Shown: positions 16,648 through 23,945 of the stretch, one piece after another
How positions within the stretch are numbered: the first letter of the stretch is position 1
Layout: each line of letters starts with the position of its first letter
NCBI GenBank assembly: GCA_934512135.1
Contig: CAKSWT010000014.1
Coordinates: 1-64,000 of the forward strand
Origin: an uncultured Oscillospiraceae bacterium
Lineage (GTDB): Bacteria > Bacillota > Clostridia > Oscillospirales > Oscillospiraceae
Reading direction: 5' to 3'
Length of the DNA stretch: 64,000 nt
Translations under genes and position numbers: made by a program
Notes under the pieces: model-generated
What the model saw: only the letters and a program-made list of their open reading frames with translations
Databases searched by the model: none
What the model was told of the DNA's origin: nothing

Positions 16648-17901
16648 ATGGAACTTCGAAATGTTGTTGTAGTAGACGGCTGCCGTACTGCCGTGGGCAA
16701 GTTCGGCGGCGCGCTCCGTCCCGTCAGCGCCTATGATCTGGCCTGCGTGGTGATGAAGGGCTGCCTGGATCGTACGGGCATTGACCCCAAGGAGATTGAC
16801 GAGGTCATTATGGGCCAGTGCCGGCAGACCTCCGACGAGCCGAACATTGCCCGGGTCGCAGCGCTGAAGGTGGGGATTCCCGCCTCCGCCTCTGCCCATA
16901 CCGTGATGCGGCAGTGTGCCTCCGCCATGACGGCGGTTCAGAACGGCGCCATGCAGATTATGACCGGCGTCAGCGATGTGGTGCTGGCCGGCGGAACGGA
17001 ATCCATGAGCAATGCCGTATTCTATGTGCGCAATGCCCGCTGGGGCGTGGGCACGGGCAATACGGAATTCGTGGATGCCGTTACGGAGGGACAGTTCCGG
17101 TCCCAGCCGGAGGAGATGTACGGCCGGTACAATATGGGCGCCACTGCGGAAAAAATCGCAGAGACCCTGCATATCACCCGGGAGGAGCAGGATGCCTTCT
17201 CCCTGGCTTCCCAGCAGAAGGCCGTGGCGGCCATTGATGCGGGGCGGTTCAAGGACGAGATTGTTCCGGTTACCGTGCCCCAGGGCCGGAAAAAGCCCCC
17301 CATTGTATTTGACACCGATGAATTCCCCAAGCGGGACACCAGCATGGAAAAGATGGGGAAGCTGAAGCCCTGCTTCAATATCGTCACAGAGGAGGATGGC
17401 CGGATCTTCAATGATACGGAGCTCTCCGGTACCGTGACGGCGGCATCTTCCTCCGGACGGAATGACGGCGCATCCTGCATGCTGCTGATGAGTGAGGAGA
17501 AGGCCAAGGAGCTGGGACTGAAGCCCATTTGTAAGATCATCGGCATGGGTACCGCAGGCTGCGATCCCCGCACCATGGGTCTGGGCCCTGTCTATGCCGT
17601 GCCCAAGGCCCTGAAGAATGCCGGAATCACCATGGACGACATTCAGCTCATCGAGCTCAATGAGGCCTTTGCGGCCCAGTCTCTGGGGTGCATCAAGGAG
17701 CTCCACTGGGAGGACAAGATGGACATCATCAACGTCAATGGCGGCGCCATTGCCCTGGGCCATCCCGTCGGCTCCTCCGGCTGCCGGATTATTGTGACCC
17801 TGATGCACGAGATGAAGAAGCGTGGTCTTAAATATGGCCTTGCCACCCTCTGTATTGCCGGCGGCATGGGTCAGGCCACGGTAATCGAGATGTGCGATTG
17901 A
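16648..17901 (+). CDS. Acetyl-CoA C-acetyltransferase (thiolase)
   Basis: The start is the ATG at 16648, 8 nt after GAGAGGAAG; a longer in-frame extension has no ribosome site. The 417-residue protein has the thiolase catalytic residues in order: the acyl-binding Cys in VMRQCASAMTAV, NEAFAAQS, the His in GAIALGHPVGSSG, and the second Cys in LCIAGGMGQA. Thiolases interconvert two acetyl-CoA with acetoacetyl-CoA. Next to a BKACE enzyme that would form acetoacetate and acetoacetyl-CoA units, the degradative direction is likely. It follows the transhydroxylase genes after a 170-nt gap containing a hairpin. Confidence 0.92.
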   Translation: MELRNVVVVDGCRTAVGKFGGALRPVSAYDLACVVMKGCLDRTGIDPKEIDEVIMGQCRQTSDEPNIARVAALKVGIPASASAHTVMRQCASAMTAVQNGAMQIMTGVSDVVLAGGTESMSNAVFYVRNARWGVGTGNTEFVDAVTEGQFRSQPEEMYGRYNMGATAEKIAETLHITREEQDAFSLASQQKAVAAIDAGRFKDEIVPVTVPQGRKKPPIVFDTDEFPKRDTSMEKMGKLKPCFNIVTEEDGRIFNDTELSGTVTAASSSGRNDGASCMLLMSEEKAKELGLKPICKIIGMGTAGCDPRTMGLGPVYAVPKALKNAGITMDDIQLIELNEAFAAQSLGCIKELHWEDKMDIINVNGGAIALGHPVGSSGCRIIVTLMHEMKKRGLKYGLATLCIAGGMGQATVIEMCD

Positions 17902-17945
17902 TTCCATAAAAAAGTTACTGTTTAATTTGAAAGGGTGTTGTTATT

Positions 17946-18848
17946 ATGGCGAAATCCAATAAAATCATGATTCAGGTCTGCCTTTGCGGCGCAGGCACCA
18001 AAAAGGACAAGGCACCTACCGTTCCCTATACTGCCGATGAGCTGGCAGAGCAGATTGTAGCCTGTGCCAAGCTGGGCGCGTCCATTGCCCATATCCATGT
18101 CCGTGAGGACAAGGAAGTGGACGGTGTGATGCAGATCGGCTACAAGTCCATGAGCCTCCAGAAGTTCACCGAGGCAGTGGAAAAGACCCGGGAGCTGTGC
18201 AAAAAGGAGGGCGTGGACATTATCATCAATCTCACCACCTCCGGCGGCGAGTATGAGGACTACAAGCGCCTTCAGCATCTGTCTGCCCTGAAGCCGGAGA
18301 TGTGCTCCTTCGATCCCAATACCCTCAACTGGTCCAATAGCTACATTTTTGAGAACAGTCCCCGCTTCCTCAACAAGCTGGCCCAGGAGGTGGTGAAGGA
18401 GGATGTCAAGCCTGAGTTTGAGATTTTCGATACCGGCCATCTGGACTCCGCCATGTACTATGTGAACAAGCACGGAATCCCCGGCAACCCCCATATGCAG
18501 TTCATTATGGGTGTGGGCGGCTCCATGCCCGGTACCGCAGAGAACCTGGCCTTTATGGTGGGGCATCTGCCCAAGGGTGCCACCTGGTCTGTTTCCGGCA
18601 TTGGCAAGGCGCATATGCCCATGATGCTGGCCGGACTGGCTCTGGGCTGCGACGGCCTGCGGGTTGGCCTGGAGGACAACATTATGTATGGCAAGGATGA
18701 AAACGGCAACAAGATCATTGCCACCAACGAGATGCTGGTCAAGCGTGCGGTAGAGCTGGCAAAGCTGGCTGGCCGTGAGATTGCCACCGCAGACGACGCC
18801 CGTGAAATCCTGGGCATTACCCGCAACTGCCTGCGGGACGAGGGCTGA
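17946..18848 (+). CDS. BKACE family beta-keto acid cleavage enzyme (candidate triacetate acetoacetate-lyase)
   Basis: The 300-residue protein has the family's zinc site, HIHVRE with HxH in a TIM-barrel strand, the SFDPNTLNW and FDTGHLDSA segments, and the late Glu in VGLEDNIMYG. BKACE enzymes condense a beta-keto acid with acetyl-CoA and split it to acetoacetate plus a new CoA ester. One member (Kce) acts on 3-keto-5-aminohexanoate in lysine fermentation; another is reported to act on 3,5-dioxohexanoate (triacetate) in anaerobic phloroglucinol degradation. No lysine-fermentation genes are present, whereas a transhydroxylase and a PhlG-like gene are, so I favour the triacetate role. An AAAGGGTG site precedes it. 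Confidence 0.82.
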   Translation: MAKSNKIMIQVCLCGAGTKKDKAPTVPYTADELAEQIVACAKLGASIAHIHVREDKEVDGVMQIGYKSMSLQKFTEAVEKTRELCKKEGVDIIINLTTSGGEYEDYKRLQHLSALKPEMCSFDPNTLNWSNSYIFENSPRFLNKLAQEVVKEDVKPEFEIFDTGHLDSAMYYVNKHGIPGNPHMQFIMGVGGSMPGTAENLAFMVGHLPKGATWSVSGIGKAHMPMMLAGLALGCDGLRVGLEDNIMYGKDENGNKIIATNEMLVKRAVELAKLAGREIATADDAREILGITRNCLRDEG

Positions 18849-18856
18849 TCCTCCCC

Positions 18857-18885
18857 TTGAATTTTTCGGGGAAATCCGTTACACT
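18857..18885 (+). promoter_or_regulatory. Sigma-A promoter of the Moco operon
   Basis: TTGAAT (18857-18862), a 17-nt spacer, TACACT (18880-18885). The predicted transcript starts near 18892, just before the structured leader. Confidence 0.7.
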
Positions 18886-18891
18886 ATCCAT

Positions 18892-19010
18892 AAATGATCT
18901 CCGAGCTGCAGCGGCTAAAGCAATATGCCACGCCGCTGCAGCCTTGACCCTGAGTCAACGGGCCTGCCGGGAAATCGGCTGACCTTCCGCTTTTGAAAAG
19001 GAGAGTTTTC
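18892..19010 (+). promoter_or_regulatory. Structured leader, probable Moco-family riboswitch
   Basis: The leader between the promoter and moeA contains CTCCGAGC, a 10-bp stem GCTGCAGCGG/CCGCTGCAGC enclosing GGCTAAAGC and GCCACGC, a TTGAC/GTCAA hairpin, and a GCCG/CGGC hairpin with loop GGAAAT, followed by CTGACCTTCC. These elements and their order resemble what I remember of the Moco RNA motif, which senses molybdenum or tungsten cofactor upstream of Moco biosynthesis and Mo-enzyme genes. It sits directly in front of six Moco-related genes. The match is from memory; a covariance-model search would decide it. Confidence 0.68.
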
Positions 19011-19077
19011 CAGTGCCTGGGGCTGCTCTGCAAAAACGGAGTGGGCCCATTATTTCTTTTTGTGGGGAGCGAAGCGT

Positions 19078-20298
19078 ATGCAGAGCAATATGGAATATCG
19101 TGCAGCCAGGGAACTGCTGCTGCGGCAGGTGCGGCCGCTACACTATATGGAGGGGGTACCCCTGGTGGAGGCGGTGGGGCGAATCCTGGCTGAGCCGGTT
19201 TATGCCTCCGGCGACGTGCCGCCCTTTGATCGAAGCCCCTTTGACGGATATGCGTTCCGGGCGGAGGATACCGCAGAGGCCAGCGCAGAGCACCCCGTGA
19301 CCCTGAGAATTTTGGAGGAGGTGCCTGCCGGTTCCATGTGGACCCGAGAGGTCACGCCGGGGACGGCCACAAAGATCCTGACAGGCGCACCGGTGCCTCC
19401 GGGGGCCAATGCGGTGACAAAGTACGAGGATACCGTGTTCGATGCGGAGACCGTGAAAATCTCCGCCCAGTTTGCCCCGGGGGAAAATGTGGTCCCCCAG
19501 GGGGAGGACGTGACCCGAGGGCAGCTGCTGGCCCCGGCCGGTACGGTAATCGACAGCGCCCTGCTGGGAACGCTGGCGGCGCAGCACATTGCGGAGCCGC
19601 TGGTCTTTGGGGTGCCTAAAATCGGAATCATCACCACAGGCAGCGAGCTGGTGGAGCCGGGGGACCCACTGTCCGGCGGGAAGATTGTCAACACAAACCG
19701 TTACACCTTTCACGGGGCAGTGAGCCATGCCGGGTGTCAGCCGGTGCTGTACCCCACGCCGGGAGATGATCCGGACAGGATTGCAGCAGTGATCGGGCAA
19801 GCCCTGGAGGAGTGTGACCTGGTGGTGACCACAGGGGGCGTGTCTGTGGGGGACTATGATTTTACGCCGGATGCCATGGAACGGGCCGGGGCGGTTCCTC
19901 TGATTCGCACGCTGTTTTTGAAGCCCGGAGGGGCATCAGCCTACGGTGTAAAAAACGGAACGCTGGTCTGCGGTCTGTCCGGCAACCCGGCATCGGCGCT
20001 GACCAATTTCTATGCGGTGGTGCTTCCTGTAATCCGAAAGCTCCAGGGCATGGCCCGGCCGGAGCTTCCGGAGATTCCCGTGGTTTTGGCGGAGGATTTT
20101 CCCAAGAAAAGTCCCAAGACGCGGCTCATTCGAGGAATTCTGGACCTGACGGAGGGCACGGCGAAGATGCATGTGTCCCGAGGCCAGGGAAACGGTGTGC
20201 TGCACAGCCTGGTGGGCTGCAATTTGCTGGCTGAAATCCCTGCCGGAAGTTCGAGGCTCCCGGCGGGAACCAAACTCACAGCCTATCTCATTCCCTGA
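19078..20298 (+). CDS. moeA: Molybdopterin molybdenumtransferase MoeA
   Basis: The ATG at 19078 has GGGGAG 8-9 nt upstream, giving 406 residues, the usual MoeA length. Typical segments are PPFDRSPFDGYAFRAED (domain I), LTGAPVPPGANAV, the molybdopterin-binding core IGIITTGSELVEPGDPL, VTTGGVSVGDYDF, and CGLSGNPASALTNFY. MoeA inserts molybdate into adenylylated molybdopterin to complete the cofactor. It is the first gene behind the structured leader and overlaps no neighbour. A second molybdopterin-binding gene follows after 13 nt. Confidence 0.93.
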   Translation: MQSNMEYRAARELLLRQVRPLHYMEGVPLVEAVGRILAEPVYASGDVPPFDRSPFDGYAFRAEDTAEASAEHPVTLRILEEVPAGSMWTREVTPGTATKILTGAPVPPGANAVTKYEDTVFDAETVKISAQFAPGENVVPQGEDVTRGQLLAPAGTVIDSALLGTLAAQHIAEPLVFGVPKIGIITTGSELVEPGDPLSGGKIVNTNRYTFHGAVSHAGCQPVLYPTPGDDPDRIAAVIGQALEECDLVVTTGGVSVGDYDFTPDAMERAGAVPLIRTLFLKPGGASAYGVKNGTLVCGLSGNPASALTNFYAVVLPVIRKLQGMARPELPEIPVVLAEDFPKKSPKTRLIRGILDLTEGTAKMHVSRGQGNGVLHSLVGCNLLAEIPAGSSRLPAGTKLTAYLIP

Positions 20299-20311
20299 TG
20301 GAGGATATGCC

Positions 20312-21337
20312 ATGAAAAAAGTTAAAACGGAAGACGCAGTGGGCTTGACGCTCTGTCATGATATTACTGAGGTCCGGGACGGATTCAAGGGGCGGGCATT
20401 CTCCCGGGGGCATGTGATTACCCGGGAGGACGTGCCCCATCTCCTCAATCTGGGGAAGAAGCACATCTACATCTGGGAAGAAAATGCCGGAGAAATCCAC
20501 GAGGAGGATGCGGCACGGAGACTGGCGGCCATGGCCCCGGTGGAGGGGGCGGAGTATTCCGGTCCCAGCGAGGGCAAGATGACCCTGACCGCCCAGCGGG
20601 ACGGCCTGTTCCGGGTCAATCGACCCCTGCAAAATGCCATCAATCAGATTGGGGAGATCACCATTGCCACCCTTCCGGACCACTATCCGGTGAAAAAGGG
20701 GATGAAGCTCTGCGGGGAGCGGATTATCCCTCTGGTCTGTCAGGAACAGGAGATCCTGGAGGCGGAGCGGCTGGTGGCCCAGGCAGATCGACCCCTGATG
20801 GAGCTGCTGCCCTATCGGGAGAACCTGCCGGTGGGAATCATTGTAACCGGCAGCGAGGTGTATTCCGGGCGGATTCAGGACAAGTTTGAGCCGGTGATCC
20901 GGAGAAAGGTGGGGGCCTTTGGGGCCCAGGTGCTGGGCTGCATCTTCTGTGACGATGACCTGACCATGCTCCTGTCCGCCATGGAAAAGTGGAGAAATCG
21001 GGGGGCGAAGCTGATTGTGATGACCGGGGGCATGAGCGTGGATCCGGACGATCTGACGCCCACTGCCATTCGAAGAAGCGGCGCAGAAGTGATTACCCAA
21101 GGGGTTCCCGCGCAGCCGGGCAATATGTTTACGGTGGCATATCTGGAGGACGTGACCATTTTGGGAGTGCCTGGCGCGGCAATTCACGCCAAGACCACCA
21201 TGCTGGATGTGATTTTGCCCCAGGCCTTTACCGGCCTGCGATTTACCAGACAGGAGCTTCGCAGTCTGGGGGCCGGCGGCCTGTGTCAGGGCTGTAAGGA
21301 CTGCCGTTATCCCAACTGCACTTTCGGACGGTACTGA
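20312..21337 (+). CDS. Molybdopterin-binding protein (MoeA/MogA-like domain)
   Basis: The ATG at 20312 follows TGGAGGA. The 341-residue protein has a MoeA-like N-terminal half (KVKTEDAVGLTLCHDITEV) and a MogA/MoeA nucleotide-binding core: PVGIIVTGSEVYSGRIQDKFEPV, then MTGGMSVDPDDLTPTAI and GVPGAAIHAKTTMLDVILP. It ends in a Cys-rich tail, C-x2-C-x2-C-x4-C (LCQGCKDCRYPNC), which could bind metal. Proteins like this are common in anaerobes beside moeA and are thought to handle molybdopterin, possibly in target-specific or tungsten-specific insertion. The exact step is unknown. Confidence 0.82.
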   Translation: MKKVKTEDAVGLTLCHDITEVRDGFKGRAFSRGHVITREDVPHLLNLGKKHIYIWEENAGEIHEEDAARRLAAMAPVEGAEYSGPSEGKMTLTAQRDGLFRVNRPLQNAINQIGEITIATLPDHYPVKKGMKLCGERIIPLVCQEQEILEAERLVAQADRPLMELLPYRENLPVGIIVTGSEVYSGRIQDKFEPVIRRKVGAFGAQVLGCIFCDDDLTMLLSAMEKWRNRGAKLIVMTGGMSVDPDDLTPTAIRRSGAEVITQGVPAQPGNMFTVAYLEDVTILGVPGAAIHAKTTMLDVILPQAFTGLRFTRQELRSLGAGGLCQGCKDCRYPNCTFGRY

Positions 21338-21340
21338 GCC

Positions 21341-22285
21341 ATGCGGGATCAATATCAGAGAGAGATCAGCTATCTGCGGGTCTCCATTACTGACCTTTGT
21401 AATCTTCGGTGCCGCTACTGTATGCCGGAGGGAGTGTGCCAGAAGGGACACGAGGATATTCTCTCCTTTGAGGAGATTACGGAAATCGTCACGGCAGCGG
21501 CACAGTTGGGCATTCGGAAGGTTCGGGTGACCGGCGGAGAGCCGCTGGTGCGCCGGGGCTGTGTAGAGCTGTGCGGGATGCTGGCGGCGGTTCCGGGAAT
21601 CGAAGAGGTCGACATGACCACCAACGGCATCTTGTTGGGGAAGTATGCCCAGGGACTGAAGCAAGCCGGGGTACGCCGGGTGAATATCAGCCTGGATACC
21701 ATGCATCCGGAGCGGTACACAGCCATCACCGGAGGGGGCCGCCTGGAGGATGCCCTGGCGGGACTGGAGGCGGCCTTTGCGGCGGAGCTTGCTCCGGTCA
21801 AGGTCAATACCGTGCTGATCGGCGGATTTAACCAGGATGAAATCGAGGATTTTGTAGCGCTGACCCGGGAGACGCCACTGGAGCTTCGGTTTATCGAGCT
21901 GATGCCCATGGGAGGGGCCTTTGGAAAGGAGGCCTATCTTCCGGGGGATACGGTGCTCCGACGGGTGCCGGAGCTGGAGCCCCTGCCGGAGGGCGGTGGG
22001 GTGGCCCGGCTGTACCGGCTGCCGGGAGGCAGGGGCCGTGTAGGGCTGATTTCCCCCTTGAGCCGCCATTTTTGCGGTACCTGCAATCGACTGCGGCTTA
22101 CCAGCGAGGGCGCATTGAAGCCCTGCCTTCATTCTGACCAGGAAATCCGGGTCAGAGGCCTGCATGGAGATGCGCTGCTGGAGACCCTTCGGCAGGCTGT
22201 GATGAGCAAACCAAAGATGCACGGGGTACTGGACGCGGAGCACCTCAGCGAAGCGGGACGAACCATGAATACCATAGGAGGATAG
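21341..22285 (+). CDS. moaA: GTP 3',8-cyclase MoaA
   Basis: The 314-residue protein begins 3 nt after the preceding stop. It has the radical SAM cluster motif CNLRCRYC (CxxxCxxC) near residue 22, RVTGGEPLVR as the SAM-binding GGEP, and the C-terminal second-cluster cysteines in FCGTCNRLRLTSEG followed by KPCL. MoaA with MoaC converts GTP to cyclic pyranopterin monophosphate, the first stage of molybdopterin synthesis. moaC follows directly. The extreme C-terminal GG typical of many MoaA proteins is present (TIGG). Confidence 0.95.
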   Translation: MRDQYQREISYLRVSITDLCNLRCRYCMPEGVCQKGHEDILSFEEITEIVTAAAQLGIRKVRVTGGEPLVRRGCVELCGMLAAVPGIEEVDMTTNGILLGKYAQGLKQAGVRRVNISLDTMHPERYTAITGGGRLEDALAGLEAAFAAELAPVKVNTVLIGGFNQDEIEDFVALTRETPLELRFIELMPMGGAFGKEAYLPGDTVLRRVPELEPLPEGGGVARLYRLPGGRGRVGLISPLSRHFCGTCNRLRLTSEGALKPCLHSDQEIRVRGLHGDALLETLRQAVMSKPKMHGVLDAEHLSEAGRTMNTIGG

Positions 22286-22287
22286 AT

Positions 22288-22779
22288 ATGGCCATTGCAG
22301 ATGATTTTACCCACTTTGACGACCGGGGAAACGCCAGGATGGTCAATGTGGGGCAGAAGGAAGAGACAAAACGGGAGGCAGTGGCTGCCGGCCGTGTGCT
22401 GGTCAACCGAAAGACCTTTGACCTGATTCGGGATGGCGGGGTCAAAAAGGGAGACGTGCTCACTGTGGCCCAGGTGGCGGGGATTATGGGTGCCAAGCGG
22501 ACCCCAGAGCTGGTGCCTATGTGCCACCCGATTATGCTCACAGGCGTGTCGCTGGAGCTGAGCCTGAATGAGGAGATGCTCTCCGTGGATATTCTGGCCA
22601 CAACCTCCTGCTATGGCAGCACCGGTGTGGAGATGGAGGCCCTTACCGCAGTGACTGCGGCGGCGCTTACCGTCTACGATATGTGCAAGGCCGTCCAGCG
22701 GGATATGGTGATCGATGACATTCGACTGCTGAAAAAGACCGGCGGACAGTCCGGCGATTTTGTCAGGAAGGAGCTGTAG
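22288..22779 (+). CDS. moaC: Cyclic pyranopterin monophosphate synthase MoaC
   Basis: The 163-residue protein starts 2 nt after moaA with AGGAGG overlapping the moaA end. Family hallmarks are FTHFDDRGNARMVNVGQKEET at the N-terminus, MGAKRTPELVPMCHPIMLTG (active-site His), GSTGVEMEALTAVTAAALTVYDMCKA, and the late DIRLLKKTGGQSG. It completes conversion of the MoaA product to cPMP. No moaD, moaE or moeB is in this operon, so the dithiolene step must be encoded elsewhere. Confidence 0.95.
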   Translation: MAIADDFTHFDDRGNARMVNVGQKEETKREAVAAGRVLVNRKTFDLIRDGGVKKGDVLTVAQVAGIMGAKRTPELVPMCHPIMLTGVSLELSLNEEMLSVDILATTSCYGSTGVEMEALTAVTAAALTVYDMCKAVQRDMVIDDIRLLKKTGGQSGDFVRKEL

Positions 22780-22780
22780 C

Positions 22781-23302
22781 ATGGACTATACAGCGGCAGT
22801 GATCACGGTTAGTGATAAGGGCAGTCAGGGACTTCGGGAGGATACCTCCGGGCCGGCTCTGGTGAAGCTCCTGGAGGAAAATGGCTATCAGGTGACCTAT
22901 AGGGCCATGGTGCCTGACGACCGGGAGGAGATTCAGTTCCAGCTGCGTAAGTGCGCAGATGAGCTGGGGGTGTGGCTGGTTCTCACCACCGGCGGCACAG
23001 GATTTTCCCAGCGGGATGTGACCCCGGAGGCCACAGAGGCCGTGCTGGAAAAACGGACGCCGGGAATTCCGGAGGCCATGCGTGCCGAGAGCATGCGGAT
23101 TACCCCTATGGGCTGCCTGTCCCGGGAAACGGCGGGAATTCGGGGCCAGACGCTGATTATCAACCTGCCGGGAAGCAAGAAAGCATCCACCGAGAACTTC
23201 TCTGCGGTGGTCCAACCGGTCCGTCACGGGCTGGAAATTCTGCGGGGCATCAGTCAAGACTGCGCCGCAATACACAAAGGAGAGCATCATCACCATGGCT
23301 AA
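22781..23302 (+). CDS. mogA: Molybdopterin adenylyltransferase (MogA/MoaB family)
   Basis: The ATG at 22781 sits 8 nt after AGGAAGGAG, itself within the end of moaC. The 173 residues contain AAVITVSDKGSQGLREDTSGP, LTTGGTGFSQRDVTPEAT and INLPGSKKASTENF, all characteristic of MogA/MoaB. The enzyme adenylylates molybdopterin before MoeA inserts the metal. The protein ends in a natural HHHHG tail. The gene overlaps the following MOSC gene by 8 nt, which indicates translational coupling. Confidence 0.92.
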   Translation: MDYTAAVITVSDKGSQGLREDTSGPALVKLLEENGYQVTYRAMVPDDREEIQFQLRKCADELGVWLVLTTGGTGFSQRDVTPEATEAVLEKRTPGIPEAMRAESMRITPMGCLSRETAGIRGQTLIINLPGSKKASTENFSAVVQPVRHGLEILRGISQDCAAIHKGEHHHHG

Positions 23303-23741
23303 CGTATTGGCAGTATGCATCAGCGAGGTGCGGGGAATCCAGAAGCACCCGGTGGATCAGGTGGAGCTGCGGGAAAACTACGGCATTGTAGGAGACGCCC
23401 ACGCAGGGGATTGGCACCGTCAGGTGTCGCTGCTTGGAATGGAAAGCGTGCAGAAGCTGCAGGATAAGATCACCTTGAAGCTAAAGGCGGGAGATTTTGC
23501 GGAGAACATTCTGGTGGAGGGGATTTGTGTGTACCAGCTCCCGGTGGGGACCAAGCTCCGGCTGGGTACGGCGCTGTGTCAGGTGACCCAGATCGGAAAG
23601 ACCTGCCACAATGACTGCGCCATTCGAAAGGCCGCAGGGGACTGCGTTATGCCCAGAGAGGGAATCTTTGTCCGGGTATTGGAATCCGGGACCGTCAAGC
23701 CCGGCGATGAGATTGCCGTGGTGGAAGAAGCCGCCCAGTAA
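23295..23741 (+). CDS. MOSC domain-containing protein
   Basis: The 148-residue single-domain protein has the MOSC pattern: GIVGDAHAGDWHRQVSLLG near residue 38, GDFAENILVEG, PVGTKLRLGTALCQVTQIGKTCH with the conserved Cys of the MOSC core, and a final KPGDEIAVVEE. MOSC domains act as sulfur carriers or Moco-binding modules. Its place as last gene of the Moco operon, overlapping mogA, suggests a role in cofactor delivery or sulfuration; the target is unknown. Confidence 0.9.
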   Translation: MANVLAVCISEVRGIQKHPVDQVELRENYGIVGDAHAGDWHRQVSLLGMESVQKLQDKITLKLKAGDFAENILVEGICVYQLPVGTKLRLGTALCQVTQIGKTCHNDCAIRKAAGDCVMPREGIFVRVLESGTVKPGDEIAVVEEAAQ

Positions 23742-23759
23742 AATCGGATACAAAACTGA

Positions 23760-23788
23760 CACAGCCACCGGGGAAACCGGTGGCTGTG
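23760..23788. terminator. Bidirectional terminator hairpin
   Basis: CACAGCCACCGG pairs with CCGGTGGCTGTG around a 5-nt loop between the convergent MOSC and Feo genes. Confidence 0.7.
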
Positions 23789-23792
23789 TGTA

Positions 23793-23936
23793 TTATACGC
23801 GATGCTTGGGGCAGCCGGAACAGCCGGAATGGGGACAGCGGCGGCAGCCGCAGGCGCCGCGGCGTACTAGATATCCCAGGGCCCACAAAATCCAAAGAAG
23901 CAGCAGCGCCAAAAGCAGAATACTTTGTAGATTCAT
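23793..23936 (-). CDS. FeoB-associated Cys-rich membrane protein (47 aa)
   Basis: The minus strand encodes 47 residues starting 9 nt after the feoB stop. Residues 3-24 form one hydrophobic Leu-rich helix (QSILLLALLLLWILWALGYL). The tail carries RRGACGCRRCPHSGCSGCPKH, with five Cys in C-x-C-x2-C-x4-C-x2-C spacing. This matches the small FeoB-associated Cys-rich membrane protein family often found after feoB in Firmicutes, thought to assist ferrous iron uptake. It has AGGAGGCCCTT upstream. Its neighbours support the call. Confidence 0.85.
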   Translation of the reverse strand: MNLQSILLLALLLLWILWALGYLVRRGACGCRRCPHSGCSGCPKHRV

Positions 23937-23945
23937 AAGGGCCTC

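Noticed and set aside
20288..22243. 651-codon minus-strand frame opposite the Moco genes
   Set aside because: Covers moaA and the molybdopterin-binding gene in antisense, with shadow-frame composition and no motifs.
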